This document shows positions 26,346 through 36,280 of a stretch of DNA of 64,000 bases, in pieces. The stretch is from Paraburkholderia sp. Ac-20340. Lineage in GTDB: Bacteria; Pseudomonadota; Gammaproteobacteria; Burkholderiales; Burkholderiaceae. Below the pieces are notes generated by a model. It had not been told where the DNA came from, did no database searches, and saw only the letters and a list, made by a program, of their open reading frames with translations. The DNA lies in NCBI RefSeq assembly GCF_017104965.1, contig NZ_JAAGPR010000008.1, forward strand, positions 1-64,000. Direction: 5' to 3'. The position numbers and the translations under genes are program-made. Position 1 is the stretch's first letter; each line of letters begins with the position of its first letter.

Positions 26346-27671
26346 ATGACGAAGCCCACCGACACTCTCCAGGCCAACACGGCCACGAATGCCAGCGTGC
26401 CCGCCGTCGCGAGCTTTCGCGACCGTGCGTTCCTGCTGGGCCATATCGAGGACACGCTGCGCTTCTACGCGCCCAACTTGTACGACGCCTCGGGCGGCTT
26501 CTTCCACTATTTCCGCGACGACGGCTCGGTGTACAACGCGCATTCGCGCCATCTGGTGAGCAGCTGCCGCTACGTCTTCAACTACGCGATGGCATACCGC
26601 GAGTCCGGCGACGTGCAGCATCTGGAATACGCGCGCCACGGCCTGCAGTTCCTGCGCGAGGCGCATTGGGACCCGCAGCATCAGGGCTACGACTGGGAGA
26701 TCGACTGGCGCGACGGCAGAAAGCGCGTGCTCGACGCCACGCGTCACTGCTACGGCCTTGCCTTCGTGCTGCTGGCTTACGCGCACGCGGCGATGGCCGG
26801 CATCGAAGAAGCGCGGCCGATGATCGGCGCCACCTTCGAGCTGATGGAACATCGCTTCTGGGACGGCGCAGCGGGCCTGTACGCCGATGAAGCCAGCGCC
26901 GACTGGATCGTGTCGAGCTATCGCGGCCAGAACGCCAACATGCACACCACGGAGGCGCTGCTCGCGGCCTACGAGGCGACCGGCCATCTCGTCTATCTCG
27001 ACCGCGCGGAGCGCGTCGCCTCGAACATCACGCTGCGCCAGGCGAAGCTTTCGCAAGGCCTCGTGTGGGAGCACTTTCACGCCGACTGGTCGGTGGACTG
27101 GCACTACAACGAAGAGGACAGCTCGAACATCTTCCGTCCGTGGGGCTTCCAGCCGGGCCACCAGACCGAATGGGCGAAGCTGCTGCTGATCCTGGAGCGT
27201 CATCGTCCGCTGCCGTGGCTGCTGCCGCGCGCCATCGAACTGTTCGACGCCGCCATGGCGCACGCGTGGGACAACGATCACGGCGGGCTCTACTACGGCT
27301 TCGGCCCGGACTACACCGTCTGCGATCACGACAAATACTTCTGGGTGCAGGCCGAAACCTTCGCCACCGCCGCGCTGCTCGCGAAGCGCACGGGCAACGA
27401 GCGCTTCTGGGACTGGTACGACGAGATCTGGCGCTATAGCTGGGCGCATTTCGTCGATCATCGCTATGGCGCGTGGTATCGCATTCTCACCTGCGACAAC
27501 CGCAAGTACAGCGACGAGAAAAGCCCCGCGGGCAAGACCGACTACCACACCATGGGCGCGTGCTACGAAGCGCTCAACGCCCTGCCGGGACGCGGCATGG
27601 CGCCGGTGATCGGCCGCGAGGCGGCGCTCGCCGACGAACCCCGCGCAACCGGCACCGACGGCAACGCCTGA
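26346..27671 (+). CDS. AGE-family epimerase/isomerase, probable D-mannose isomerase
   Basis: 441 residues, alpha6/alpha6-barrel. The N-terminal 25 residues are extra. Family blocks: FFHYFRDDGSVYNAHSRHLVSS (about 50), QNANMHTTEALLAAYEATG (about 200), WGFQPGHQTEWAKLL (about 265) and KTDYHTMGACYEALN (about 400). The two latter histidines correspond to the catalytic pair of mannose/YihS-type isomerases. The PWGFQPGH pattern favours mannose isomerase over N-acylglucosamine 2-epimerase. Followed by a PfkB kinase, it fits mannose to fructose to fructose-6-phosphate. Other aldose-ketose substrates such as lyxose remain possible. Confidence 0.82.
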   Translation: MTKPTDTLQANTATNASVPAVASFRDRAFLLGHIEDTLRFYAPNLYDASGGFFHYFRDDGSVYNAHSRHLVSSCRYVFNYAMAYRESGDVQHLEYARHGLQFLREAHWDPQHQGYDWEIDWRDGRKRVLDATRHCYGLAFVLLAYAHAAMAGIEEARPMIGATFELMEHRFWDGAAGLYADEASADWIVSSYRGQNANMHTTEALLAAYEATGHLVYLDRAERVASNITLRQAKLSQGLVWEHFHADWSVDWHYNEEDSSNIFRPWGFQPGHQTEWAKLLLILERHRPLPWLLPRAIELFDAAMAHAWDNDHGGLYYGFGPDYTVCDHDKYFWVQAETFATAALLAKRTGNERFWDWYDEIWRYSWAHFVDHRYGAWYRILTCDNRKYSDEKSPAGKTDYHTMGACYEALNALPGRGMAPVIGREAALADEPRATGTDGNA

Positions 27672-27742
27672 GCGCCACCGCGGCGACCCCGCGCATACGA
27701 AGCAGCAACGCATCCAGCGAACGATCAAGCAAGGATCAAGCG

Positions 27743-28720
27743 ATGAGCACCTGCAGCACTGGCCCCGACTTCTCGTCCGGCTTCCCCGCGTTCATCTCGG
27801 CGGGCGACATCCTCACCGATCTCGTGCGCGGCGGCGCGCCCGACGGCGCATCCGCGCCGGCAGGCGTCCCGGGCATGGACTCGCACTGGCGCGCCCATCC
27901 CGGCGGCGCGGGCTGGAACGTGGCGCGCGCGGTCGCGCGTCTGGGCCTGCCCACGGCCTGCGCGGGCGCGCTCGGCACCGACAACTTCTCCGACGAACTC
28001 TGGAACGCCAGCGTCGCCGCCGGTCTCGACATGCGCTTCATGCAGCGCGTCGAGCGCGCGCCGCTGCTGGCGATCGTGCATCAGACGCATCCGCCCGCGT
28101 ACTACTTCATCGGCGACAACAGCGCCGATCTCGCCTTCGATCCTGCGAAGCTGCCCGAAGGCTGGCGCGCGCACGCGAAGTGGGCGCACTTCGGCTGCAT
28201 CAGCCTCGTGCGCCAGCCGCTGGGCGAAACGCTCGCCACGCTCGCGGCGGATTTGCGCGCGCAGGGCGTGAAGATCAGCTTCGATCCGAACTACCGCAAC
28301 CTGATGGCGCACGGCTACGAGCCGATCCTGCACCGCATGGCCGCGCTCGCCGATCTCATCAAGGTCTCCGACGAAGACCTGCGCATGCTGTTCGCCGATA
28401 AGACCGAACCCGAGGCGATCGCCGCGATGCGCGCGCTGAATCCGGCGGCGACGCTGCTGGTCACGCGCGGCGCTCAGACCGCGACGCTCTACGTGGGCGA
28501 CGAGGTGTTCGAAGCCGCGCCGCCGCGCGTCGAAGTCGCCGATACCGTGGGCGCGGGCGACGCTTCCATCGGCGGGCTGATGTTCAGCCTGATGAGCACG
28601 CCGCAACGTAGCTGGCCGCAGCATCTGGCGTTCGCGCTGGCTGCGGGCGCCGCCGCTTGCCGACGCCCCGGCGCGCATTCGCCGACGCTCGACGAAGTGG
28701 TCGCGCTGATCGCCGATTGA
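27743..28720 (+). CDS. PfkB-family sugar kinase, probable fructokinase
   Basis: 325 residues. Ribokinase-fold markers: an N-terminal SAGDILTDLV, the di-glycine sugar-lid motif HPGGAGWNVARAVARLG around residue 57, and the PfkB signature 2 DTVGAGDASIGGL around 270, with the catalytic Asp and anion hole. It phosphorylates a furanose sugar using ATP; context with the isomerase suggests fructose at O6. Start ATG with AAGGATC about 9 nt upstream. Last gene of the LacI-AGE-kinase operon. Confidence 0.86.
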   Translation: MSTCSTGPDFSSGFPAFISAGDILTDLVRGGAPDGASAPAGVPGMDSHWRAHPGGAGWNVARAVARLGLPTACAGALGTDNFSDELWNASVAAGLDMRFMQRVERAPLLAIVHQTHPPAYYFIGDNSADLAFDPAKLPEGWRAHAKWAHFGCISLVRQPLGETLATLAADLRAQGVKISFDPNYRNLMAHGYEPILHRMAALADLIKVSDEDLRMLFADKTEPEAIAAMRALNPAATLLVTRGAQTATLYVGDEVFEAAPPRVEVADTVGAGDASIGGLMFSLMSTPQRSWPQHLAFALAAGAAACRRPGAHSPTLDEVVALIAD

Positions 28721-28894
28721 GCAACGATTAAGCGTTGCGGAAACCGGTTCAGGCGCGCGCCGTGCGCTGCCATCGACGAGCCAAAACCTGACACTGGCGC
28801 ATGACACGAAAGCGTCCCGCCAGCGTCACGAGCGTGCCCCGCAGCCGCACGATCAACGTGCTAGCATGAGTTTTCCTTGCGCGAGGAGCAGGCT

Positions 28895-29116
28895 ATGGAA
28901 GACGTCAGCTACACGAAGGGGATCTACACGGCGGTCGCCTCGGTGCGGCCGATGAACGCCGGGCAGTACCAGGGCATGGTCTCGCTGGCGCGCGACGACG
29001 GCGAGGAGCTCGAAAACGCGCTCTACGAAGTCGATGCCGCTTCCGGCACGCCGGAAGAAGCGCTGGAGGAAGCCAAGGCGCTGGCGCATCGCCTTCTCGG
29101 CGAACTGGAACTGTAA
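28895..29116 (+). CDS. Small unknown protein (beta-beta-beta-alpha layout)
   Basis: 73 residues with a strong GAGGAG 6 nt before the ATG. No signal peptide. Predicted layout is three short strands (KGIYTAVASVRP, QYQGMVSLARD, ALYEVDAAS) and one C-terminal helix (TPEEALEEAKALAHRLLGEL). The same layout occurs in the proteins at 29294 and 47516 of this window. I do not recognise a characterised family; Burkholderia genomes carry many such short proteins. Confidence 0.7.
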   Translation: MEDVSYTKGIYTAVASVRPMNAGQYQGMVSLARDDGEELENALYEVDAASGTPEEALEEAKALAHRLLGELEL

Positions 29117-29293
29117 GGCGGTACGAAGCCGCCGGGCGCGCGCCGTCGCGCCACCTTTCGTTTTTTCGCAAACGCGCGCGGGGCGGCGATCCCGTCCCCC
29201 GCGCCGGTCCCGGGCCGCAGGCATCGTTCGAAGCAGGTTCCGCACGTCACCCGTGCACGCGGCAGGTCAGGCAACCACGGTCAGGAGGACATC

Positions 29294-29539
29294 ATGACCG
29301 AGCAACTTTTCCTCTACGGCGTCTACGCCATCCACGTGCATCCGCTCGAACTGCAGGGTGCGCGCTGGGACGCCGAATATCAGATCACCCATCGCGACAG
29401 CCCCGTCCAGCCGTGGATCACCATCGGCGGCAGCACCGGTTATCCGGCCAGCGCCGAAGCCATCGACGCCGCACACCGGCAAGCCATCGCCGATATCCAG
29501 CACGGCGCGGGCATTCCGAAGCCGCGCGCGTTTCCGTGA
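29294..29539 (+). CDS. Small unknown protein (beta-beta-beta-alpha layout)
   Basis: 81 residues, with AGGAGG 5 nt before the ATG. It begins EQLFLYGVYAIHVHPLELQG, then RWDAEYQITHRD, then ITIGGSTGYPASAEAIDAAHRQAIADI, and ends in a Pro-rich tail. The arrangement of a YGxYxIxV strand, a charged YxI strand and a terminal EA-type helix resembles the proteins at 28895 and 47516. Function unknown; probably cytosolic. Confidence 0.7.
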   Translation: MTEQLFLYGVYAIHVHPLELQGARWDAEYQITHRDSPVQPWITIGGSTGYPASAEAIDAAHRQAIADIQHGAGIPKPRAFP

Positions 29540-29718
29540 TCGTCGGCGTGGTTTGAGGCCGTGGCTCGAGGTCGTGGCTCGCGGCTTTAGCGCGCCGTTT
29601 GCTGCACTTCGCTTGATGTGCCTGCGTGTGCCGGCGCCGGGCGCGTTCGTCCCTGCTTGTTTCGCTTGATCGGCATTGCTACGCTTGCGGGCAAACCGAC
29701 CCCGCAGCAGGGACTGCC

Positions 29719-30702
29719 ATGACATCCGACACGCCGCCGCACGCGCGCGACCAAGCCAGCGCCGCATCGACCGCCGATTCCGCCACCGCCCCCACGCCCC
29801 GCAACGCCAACCGCCGCGGCGCGCGCAAGCTGCGCATCGGCTCGCGCGACGTGTTCGTCTACGGCATGCCCGTGCAGACCTGGCGCGACTTCTACCACTA
29901 CGCGCTGACCATGCGCTGGCCCACCTTCTTCGCCTCGCTCGGCGCGCTCTTCATGGTCCTCAACGCCGCGTTCGCGGGCCTTTATCTGCTCGGCACGGCG
30001 CCCATCGCCAACCAGTATCCGCACGGTTTTGCGGGCGCGTTTTTCTTCAGCGTCGAAACCCTCGCGACGGTCGGCTATGGCGACATGCATCCGCAGACCG
30101 TCTACGCGCACCTGGTCGCGACGCTCGAAATCTTCGTCGGCATGGCGAGCATCGCGCTGGCCACCGGTCTCGTGTTCGCGCGCTTCTCGCGGCCGCGCGC
30201 GAAGATCTGGTTCGCGCGCCAGGTGGTCGTGCATCCGCTCGAAGGCCGCATGACGCTGATGGCGCGCGCGGCCAACGCGCGCCAGAACGTGATCGCCGAG
30301 GCCTACGCGAAACTGCGCCTGATCCGCATCGAAACCACCTCGGACGGTTACACGGCGCGGCGCATCTACGACCTCGATCTGGTGCGCGCGGAACATCCGC
30401 TATTCACGCTCGGCTGGAACCTGATGCACGTGATCGACGAATCGAGCCCGCTGTACGGTGCGAGCGCCGAATCGCTGGCGAAGCAGGCGGCGTCGCTGCA
30501 TCTGGTGATCGAAGGCTCGGACGAATCCACCGCGCAGACCATGCAGGCGCGCCACATCTGGACCGATGCCGAAATCCGCTGGCAACACCGTTACGTCGAT
30601 CTGATGAGCGATGCGGACGGCACCAGCGTGATGGACTACACGCACTTTCACGATGTCGTGGCGTTCGACGAAGCCAGGCCTTACGGACCGCGCGTGATTT
30701 GA
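29719..30702 (+). CDS. Inward-rectifier potassium channel (KirBac1.1-like)
   Basis: 327 residues. A cytosolic N-terminus with a slide helix (VQTWRDFYHYALTMRW, about 53-68) is followed by TM1 (about 70-95), pore helix and selectivity filter TVGYGDM (about 118-124), and TM2 (about 130-160). The C-terminal immunoglobulin-like Kir domain (about 170-310) contains LMARAANARQNVIAEAYAKLRL, GWNLMHVIDESSPL and VIEGSDESTAQTMQARH. Length and blocks match KirBac1.1 of B. pseudomallei closely. It conducts K+ across the inner membrane as a tetramer. Monocistronic. Confidence 0.93.
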   Translation: MTSDTPPHARDQASAASTADSATAPTPRNANRRGARKLRIGSRDVFVYGMPVQTWRDFYHYALTMRWPTFFASLGALFMVLNAAFAGLYLLGTAPIANQYPHGFAGAFFFSVETLATVGYGDMHPQTVYAHLVATLEIFVGMASIALATGLVFARFSRPRAKIWFARQVVVHPLEGRMTLMARAANARQNVIAEAYAKLRLIRIETTSDGYTARRIYDLDLVRAEHPLFTLGWNLMHVIDESSPLYGASAESLAKQAASLHLVIEGSDESTAQTMQARHIWTDAEIRWQHRYVDLMSDADGTSVMDYTHFHDVVAFDEARPYGPRVI

Positions 30703-30899
30703 GGCGATCCGGCGGCCTCGCCACACGCGCAGGAAAATCTCTCTCAAAAACGCGGATTCACGGGCAGACTGTCGCGCGGATGTCGGTCGCGCCCAATTAG
30801 TTAGCAAAAAATTTCCCTCATTGGCGCGAAAAAATAGAGTCTTCAACGCATCCGGCGATGTCCCGCGATGCGTCATAGAAAAATTGGAGACTCCCCCAA

Positions 30900-33800
30900 A
30901 TGACCGCGCGCCCCGCCTTTGGCAACTCGCTTACGCAGAGCGATACGCCGCTCGATACGCCGCCCCTCGCCGACTACAAGCTCACCGACAACCTCACCGC
31001 CACGCGCGGCCGCATCTTCCTGACCGGCACGCAGGCGCTGATCCGCCTGCCGCTCATGCAGCGCGCGCTCGACCGCGCGCTCGGGCTGAACACGGCGGGC
31101 TTTATCAGCGGCTATCGCGGTTCGCCGCTCGGCATGGTCGATCAGCAGGCGTGGAAAGCGAAGAAACTGCTCGAAGCCGCCGATGTGCGCTTTCTGCCCG
31201 CCATCAACGAGGAACTGGGCGGCACGGCCGTGCTCGGCACGCAGCGCGTGGAAGCGGACCCGGAGCGCACCGTCGAAGGCGTGTTCGCGATGTGGTACGG
31301 CAAGGGCCCGGGCGTCGATCGCGCGGGCGATGCGCTCAAGCACGGCAACGCCTACGGTTCGTCGCCGCATGGCGGTGTGCTGGTGGTGGCGGGCGACGAT
31401 CACGGCTGCGTGTCGTCGTCGATGCCGCATCAGAGCGACTTCGCGCTGATGGCGTGGCACATGCCTGTCGTGAACCCGTCGGATATCGCGGACATGCTCG
31501 AATTCGGCCTCTACGGCTGGGCGCTGTCGCGCTATTCGGGCGCGTGGGTGGGCTACAAGGCGATTTCGGAGACGGTGGAATCCGGCTCGACCGTCGATCT
31601 CGACGCCATCAAAACCGACTGGAGCGCCCCCGAAGGTTTCACGCCGCCCGCAGGCGGGCTGCACAACCGCTGGCCCGACCTGCCGAGTCTCGCGATCGAG
31701 CAGCGCCTCGCCGCCAAGCTCGACGCCGTGCGCCACTTCGCGCGCGCCAACAGCATCGACAAATGGATCGCGCCGAGCCCGCACGCGAACGTGGGCATCG
31801 TCACCTGCGGCAAGGCGCATCTGGATCTGATGGAAGCGCTGCGCCGCCTCGACCTCACCGTCGCCGATCTGGAAACGGCGGGCGTGCGCATCTACAAGGT
31901 GGGGCTGTCGTTTCCGCTGGAGATGTCGCGCATCGACGCCTTCGTGGCCGGTCTCGACAACGTGCTCGTGATCGAAGAAAAGGGCCCGGTGATCGAGCAG
32001 CAGATCAAGGATTATCTGTACAACCGCACGAGCGGCGCGCGTCCGGCGATTGTCGGCAAGCACGCGGAAGATGGTTCGCTGCTGCTTTCCGATCTGGGCG
32101 AATTGCGTCCTTCGCGCATCCTGCCGGTGTTCGCCGCGTGGCTCGCGAAGCACAAGCCCGCGCTCGACCGGCGCGAGCGCGTGGTCGATCTGGTCGCGCC
32201 GCAAATCCTCTCGAATGTCGCCGATGCCGTGCGCCGCACGCCCTACTTCTGCTCGGGCTGCCCGCACAATACCTCGACGAAGGTGCCGGAAGGCTCGATC
32301 GCTCAGGCCGGTATCGGCTGTCACTTCATGGCGTCGTGGATGGAGCGCGACACCATGGGCCTGATCCAGATGGGCGGCGAAGGCGTCGACTGGGCCTCGC
32401 ATTCGATGTTCACGAAAACGCGCCACGTGTTCCAGAATCTCGGGGACGGCACCTACTTCCATTCAGGCATCCTTGCGATTCGCCAGGCCGTGGCCGCGAA
32501 GGCCAACATCACCTACAAGATCCTCTATAACGACGCCGTGGCGATGACCGGCGGCCAGCCGGTCGACGGCAGCATTTCCGTGCCGCAGATCGCGCGTCAG
32601 GTGGAAGCCGAAGGCGTTTCGCGCTTTGTCGTCGTGAGCGACGAACCCGAAAAATACGACGGCCATCACGGTCTGTTCCCGAAGGGCACGACCTTCCATC
32701 ACCGCAGCGAACTCGACACCGTGCAGCGCGAACTGCGCGAAACGCCGGGCGTGACCGTGCTGATCTACGACCAGACCTGCGCCGCCGAAAAGCGCCGCCG
32801 CCGCAAAAAAGGCGAATTCCCCGACCCGGACAAGCGCCTCTTCATCAACGAAGAAGTGTGCGAAGGCTGCGGCGATTGCGGCGTGCAATCGAACTGTCTT
32901 TCGGTCGAGCCGGTGGAAACCGAACTGGGCCGCAAACGTCGCATCGATCAATCGTCGTGCAACAAGGACTATTCGTGCGTGAACGGCTTTTGCCCGAGCT
33001 TCGTGACGATCGAAGGCGGCAAGCTCAAGAAGGCGGCGGGCGCGGCGTTCGATCCGCAGGCGCTGGCTGCACGCGTCGATGCGCTGCCGCTGCCGGCCAC
33101 CCATCTCGACAATGCGCCCTATGACATTCTCGTCACGGGCGTGGGCGGCACGGGCGTGGTGACGGTCGGCGCGCTCATCAGCATGGCTGCGCACCTGGAA
33201 GGCAAGAGCGCTTCGGTGCTGGATTTCATGGGCTTTGCGCAGAAAGGCGGATCGGTGCTGTCATTCGTGCGCTTCGCCGCCACCGACGCGCTGCTCAACC
33301 AGGTGCGCATCGACACCCAGCAGGCCGACCTGCTGCTCGCCTGCGATATGGTGGTGGGCGCGAGCGCCGACGCGCTGCAAACGGTGCGTCACGACCGCAC
33401 CCGCATCGTCGTGAATACGCATGAGATTCCGAACGCGTCGTTCGTGCAGAACCCCGAAGCCAACCTGCACGCCGATGCACTGCTCGCGAAAATGCGTCAC
33501 GCCGCAACGGCCGGTCATGCCGATGCGCAAGACCCGCTTTCGACCTGCGATGCCCAGGCGCTCGCGCAACGCTATCTGGGCGACACCATCGGCGCGAATA
33601 TCGTGATGCTCGGCTTTGCGTGGCAACTGGGTCTCGTGCCGGTGTCGCTCGCGGCGCTCACGCGCGCGATCGAGTTGAACAACGTGGCCGTGCAGGCGAA
33701 CCTCTTTGCGTTCTCGATTGGCCGTATGGCCGCCGCCGATCCCGCTGCGCTGGAAGCGCTCGACGTGCAACGCGCGGCTGCAGCCAACGCCACGGCGCGC

Positions 33801-34535
33801 AAGCTCACGCAAACGCTCGACGAGCTGGTCGCCGACCGCGAAGCGCGTCTGCTTGCGTACGGCGGCGCGGCTTACGTGAAGCGTTATCGTGCGCTGGTCG
33901 ATGCGGCGCGCGGCGCGGATCGTTCGACGGAACAGGGCTTGTCGCGCGCGGTGGCATCGACGTTCTACAAACTGCTCGCGGTGAAGGACGAATACGAAGT
34001 CGCAAGACTGCATGCCGATCCGGCTTTCCGCTCGGCGCTCGAAGCGCAGTTCGAAGGTCAGGCCGGCAGCGATTTCACGGTGAAGTTCAACCTCGCGCCG
34101 CCGCTGATCGCCCGCGAAAAGCACGGCCAGCCGCCGCGCAAAATGCAGTTCGGCCAATGGCTCTGGAGCGCGCTTGCACTGCTTTCGAAGGGACGCGGCG
34201 TGCGCGGCACGTGGTTCGATCCGTTCGGCCGCACGCTTGAGCGCCGCATGGAACGCGCCCTCGCCGACGATTACGAAGCGACGCTGCGCAACGCGCTGGC
34301 GAAACTCTGCGCCGATAACGCCGACGAAATCGCGAAGCTCGCCAATCTGCATCAGCGCGTGCGCGGTTACGGTCACGTGAAGCTGGCGAATCTCGCGGCG
34401 GTCAAGCGTAGCGAGCGCGAACTCGGCGCGCGCCTGAAGCTCGACGTGAAGACCAGCGCGGTCGTGCAGCAAGCGATCGATTCGTTCAAGGGCGCGGGCG
34501 CGCTGCGCGGCATTCCCGTGGTCGTATCGAAATAG
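30900..34535 (+). CDS. Single-chain indolepyruvate ferredoxin oxidoreductase
   Basis: 1211 residues, a fusion of the iorA-like and iorB-like subunits. An N-terminal pyrimidine-binding region has GFISGYRGSPLGMVDQQAW (about 70). The thiamine-diphosphate core follows (about 440-620). An Fe-S segment with CEGCGDCGVQSNC and a further five cysteines spans about 655-700. The gamma-subunit domain begins VTGVGGTGVVTVGALI near 745. It oxidatively decarboxylates indolepyruvate and other aryl or branched 2-oxoacids to acyl-CoA with a ferredoxin-type acceptor. The long fused form is typical of aerobic proteobacteria. A strong terminator follows. Confidence 0.9.
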   Translation: MTARPAFGNSLTQSDTPLDTPPLADYKLTDNLTATRGRIFLTGTQALIRLPLMQRALDRALGLNTAGFISGYRGSPLGMVDQQAWKAKKLLEAADVRFLPAINEELGGTAVLGTQRVEADPERTVEGVFAMWYGKGPGVDRAGDALKHGNAYGSSPHGGVLVVAGDDHGCVSSSMPHQSDFALMAWHMPVVNPSDIADMLEFGLYGWALSRYSGAWVGYKAISETVESGSTVDLDAIKTDWSAPEGFTPPAGGLHNRWPDLPSLAIEQRLAAKLDAVRHFARANSIDKWIAPSPHANVGIVTCGKAHLDLMEALRRLDLTVADLETAGVRIYKVGLSFPLEMSRIDAFVAGLDNVLVIEEKGPVIEQQIKDYLYNRTSGARPAIVGKHAEDGSLLLSDLGELRPSRILPVFAAWLAKHKPALDRRERVVDLVAPQILSNVADAVRRTPYFCSGCPHNTSTKVPEGSIAQAGIGCHFMASWMERDTMGLIQMGGEGVDWASHSMFTKTRHVFQNLGDGTYFHSGILAIRQAVAAKANITYKILYNDAVAMTGGQPVDGSISVPQIARQVEAEGVSRFVVVSDEPEKYDGHHGLFPKGTTFHHRSELDTVQRELRETPGVTVLIYDQTCAAEKRRRRKKGEFPDPDKRLFINEEVCEGCGDCGVQSNCLSVEPVETELGRKRRIDQSSCNKDYSCVNGFCPSFVTIEGGKLKKAAGAAFDPQALAARVDALPLPATHLDNAPYDILVTGVGGTGVVTVGALISMAAHLEGKSASVLDFMGFAQKGGSVLSFVRFAATDALLNQVRIDTQQADLLLACDMVVGASADALQTVRHDRTRIVVNTHEIPNASFVQNPEANLHADALLAKMRHAATAGHADAQDPLSTCDAQALAQRYLGDTIGANIVMLGFAWQLGLVPVSLAALTRAIELNNVAVQANLFAFSIGRMAAADPAALEALDVQRAAAANATARKLTQTLDELVADREARLLAYGGAAYVKRYRALVDAARGADRSTEQGLSRAVASTFYKLLAVKDEYEVARLHADPAFRSALEAQFEGQAGSDFTVKFNLAPPLIAREKHGQPPRKMQFGQWLWSALALLSKGRGVRGTWFDPFGRTLERRMERALADDYEATLRNALAKLCADNADEIAKLANLHQRVRGYGHVKLANLAAVKRSERELGARLKLDVKTSAVVQQAIDSFKGAGALRGIPVVVSK

Positions 34536-34558
34536 GCCTGTTTTAAAGGCACAAAATG

Positions 34559-34596
34559 AACGGCGCGGGCGATTCACACCCGCGCCGTTTTTTATT
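34559..34596 (+). terminator. Terminator after the indolepyruvate oxidoreductase
   Basis: Stem AACGGCGCGGG (34559-34569) pairs with CCCGCGCCGTT (34579-34589), loop of 9 nt, then a U-run. It also lies beyond the stop of the convergent EAL gene. Confidence 0.88.
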
Positions 34597-34607
34597 CACG
34601 CGCGTTT

Positions 34608-35885
34608 TCAGGCGAGCAATTCCGCCAGCCAGTCCACATCGCCGCACAGCACGCACAGACGGTCGCCCACCTGCACGGCCATCGAAAGCGTGACGCACGG
34701 CAAGGCCTCGTTGATCGACAGATACGGCGACGTCACATGCACGCGTCCAGGCGCGACCAGCGCCGCGCGGAAGTACGGCCGGCGCAGCCAGTTCGCGCCC
34801 TGCGCGTCGTCGAGCGGCAGGAAGCGCGCGTCGTGTTCCGCGCGGTCCACGCGCAGCACGACATTGCGGCCCGCCTGACGCCCGTTCGCATCGAGCAGAA
34901 AACAGCGCGCCGCGTGATCGAGCGCGAGAAAATTCCAGCACACTTCTTCGAGCGGCTCGCCCGCGCCCAGCCGTTCCGCCGCGCGTTCGAACGCGCGCAG
35001 ATACGGTGCGAGCCGGGTGGCGGTGCCGCGCTCGCGCGTCTCGGTTTGCTGACGGAAACGATCGGTCGCTTCCGCGATCACGGTCTGCGCGTGCGAGGAA
35101 TCGGTGAGGCCAGGCGCGGGCCGCGCGAAGAAAAAGCCCTGCACGAAATCGGCGTTGCAGGACAGCGCAAGCTGCGCTTCCTGCTCCATTTCCACGCCTT
35201 CGATCAGCACGAGCTTGCCCGCCTCGTGCAGCAGCGCGACCAGCGCGGGCAGCGTCGCGGCCATATCGGCGCGATGCGCGGCGTGCATCAGCATGATGCG
35301 GTCGAGTTTGACGATGTCGGGATTCAGTTGCCAGACGCGGCCAATATCCACATGCCCCGCGCCGAAGTCGTCGAGCGCGATCAGAAAGCCGCGCTCGCGG
35401 AAGGCGTGCACGGCATGCGCGAGCGCGTCGAGGTCGGTGGCCTCGGCTTCCAGCACTTCGAGCACGACGCGGCGCGGCGCAATGCCCAGCCGCTTGAGAT
35501 TGGCGAGCAGCGCGGCCGCGTGATACGGCTCGGTCAGCGTGCCCGGATGCACGTTGAGAAAGAGCCACTCGCGCTCGGCGCCGAGCAGCGCGAAGTTCTC
35601 CAGATGCAGCCCCTGCGCGAGCCGGTCGACCTGCAGCACATCGCCCACGCGCGCGGCCTCGCCGAATACGTCGATGGGCGAAATCGGCCGGTCGAGCGGA
35701 TCGTGCGCGCGCAAAAGCCCTTCGTAGCCGATCGCGCGCATATGCGAGAGGCTGAAAACCGGCTGGAACACGCTCGTGAGCGTGAGTTCGCCATGTTGCG
35801 CGCTGTAGCGCTGCAGCCCCGAGGTGACGCTCAGATCGAACCCGTGCGGCGCGAGCGCCGTCTTTTCCTGTTGCTCTGTGATCAT
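34608..35885 (-). CDS. EAL-domain c-di-GMP phosphodiesterase with C-terminal sensor-like domain
   Basis: 425 residues from the ATG at 35885 (GAGGAAGGC directly upstream). EAL domain at about 25-265 with the complete catalytic set: YEGLLRAH, FLNVHPGT, EVLEAE, ALDDFGAG, VKLDRIM, LIEGVE and VQGFFFARP. The C-terminal half (about 290-425) contains NGRQAGRNVVLRVD and RPYFRAALVAPGRVHVTSPYLS, the pattern of a soluble Cache/PAS-like sensor of the group that follows EAL in Burkholderia. It hydrolyses c-di-GMP to pGpG; the sensed ligand is unknown. Confidence 0.87.
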   Translation of the reverse strand: MITEQQEKTALAPHGFDLSVTSGLQRYSAQHGELTLTSVFQPVFSLSHMRAIGYEGLLRAHDPLDRPISPIDVFGEAARVGDVLQVDRLAQGLHLENFALLGAEREWLFLNVHPGTLTEPYHAAALLANLKRLGIAPRRVVLEVLEAEATDLDALAHAVHAFRERGFLIALDDFGAGHVDIGRVWQLNPDIVKLDRIMLMHAAHRADMAATLPALVALLHEAGKLVLIEGVEMEQEAQLALSCNADFVQGFFFARPAPGLTDSSHAQTVIAEATDRFRQQTETRERGTATRLAPYLRAFERAAERLGAGEPLEEVCWNFLALDHAARCFLLDANGRQAGRNVVLRVDRAEHDARFLPLDDAQGANWLRRPYFRAALVAPGRVHVTSPYLSINEALPCVTLSMAVQVGDRLCVLCGDVDWLAELLA

Positions 35886-36280
35886 GCCTTCCTCTTCGCG
35901 CAAGTTGATCGCCGCGGCTTGCTGCCGCGACCGATGCGTTGCGCCACGCAGGGCGATAAAGCAAAGTCCGTGCACGCCTGCATCCGGACCCGCCGCGCAT
36001 CGTTCCCTGCACCGCCAATCGCGCCTGTGCGCGGCCAACGGGCATGCAACACATCAAACCGCACCAAAATCGTGCATCCACACTCGATGAAAAACCCGAC
36101 TGCGCGCTTCGCGGCGACCTGCGCCGCCCTCGGGCTAAACTACTTGTAAGCTCGCCGCCGCCTGCCGCAAGAGATTTCGCTGCCGCAGAGCGCGCTCACC
36201 CACGCCCCCGCATAAAGGGACACGCCCCACGCGCTTTTCGCGCCTGAGCGATCGTCCTCGCCGCACCTTTTGTCTGATCG
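35886..36280. promoter_or_regulatory. Divergent upstream region, EAL gene and antiporter
   Basis: About 395 bp without a supported gene. It must contain both promoters; I see no strong consensus pair or palindrome. Confidence 0.35.

Noticed and set aside
34543..36081. A 512-codon minus frame overlapping the EAL gene
   Set aside because: Arg/Ala-rich shadow in another frame of the EAL gene, which carries the complete catalytic motif set.
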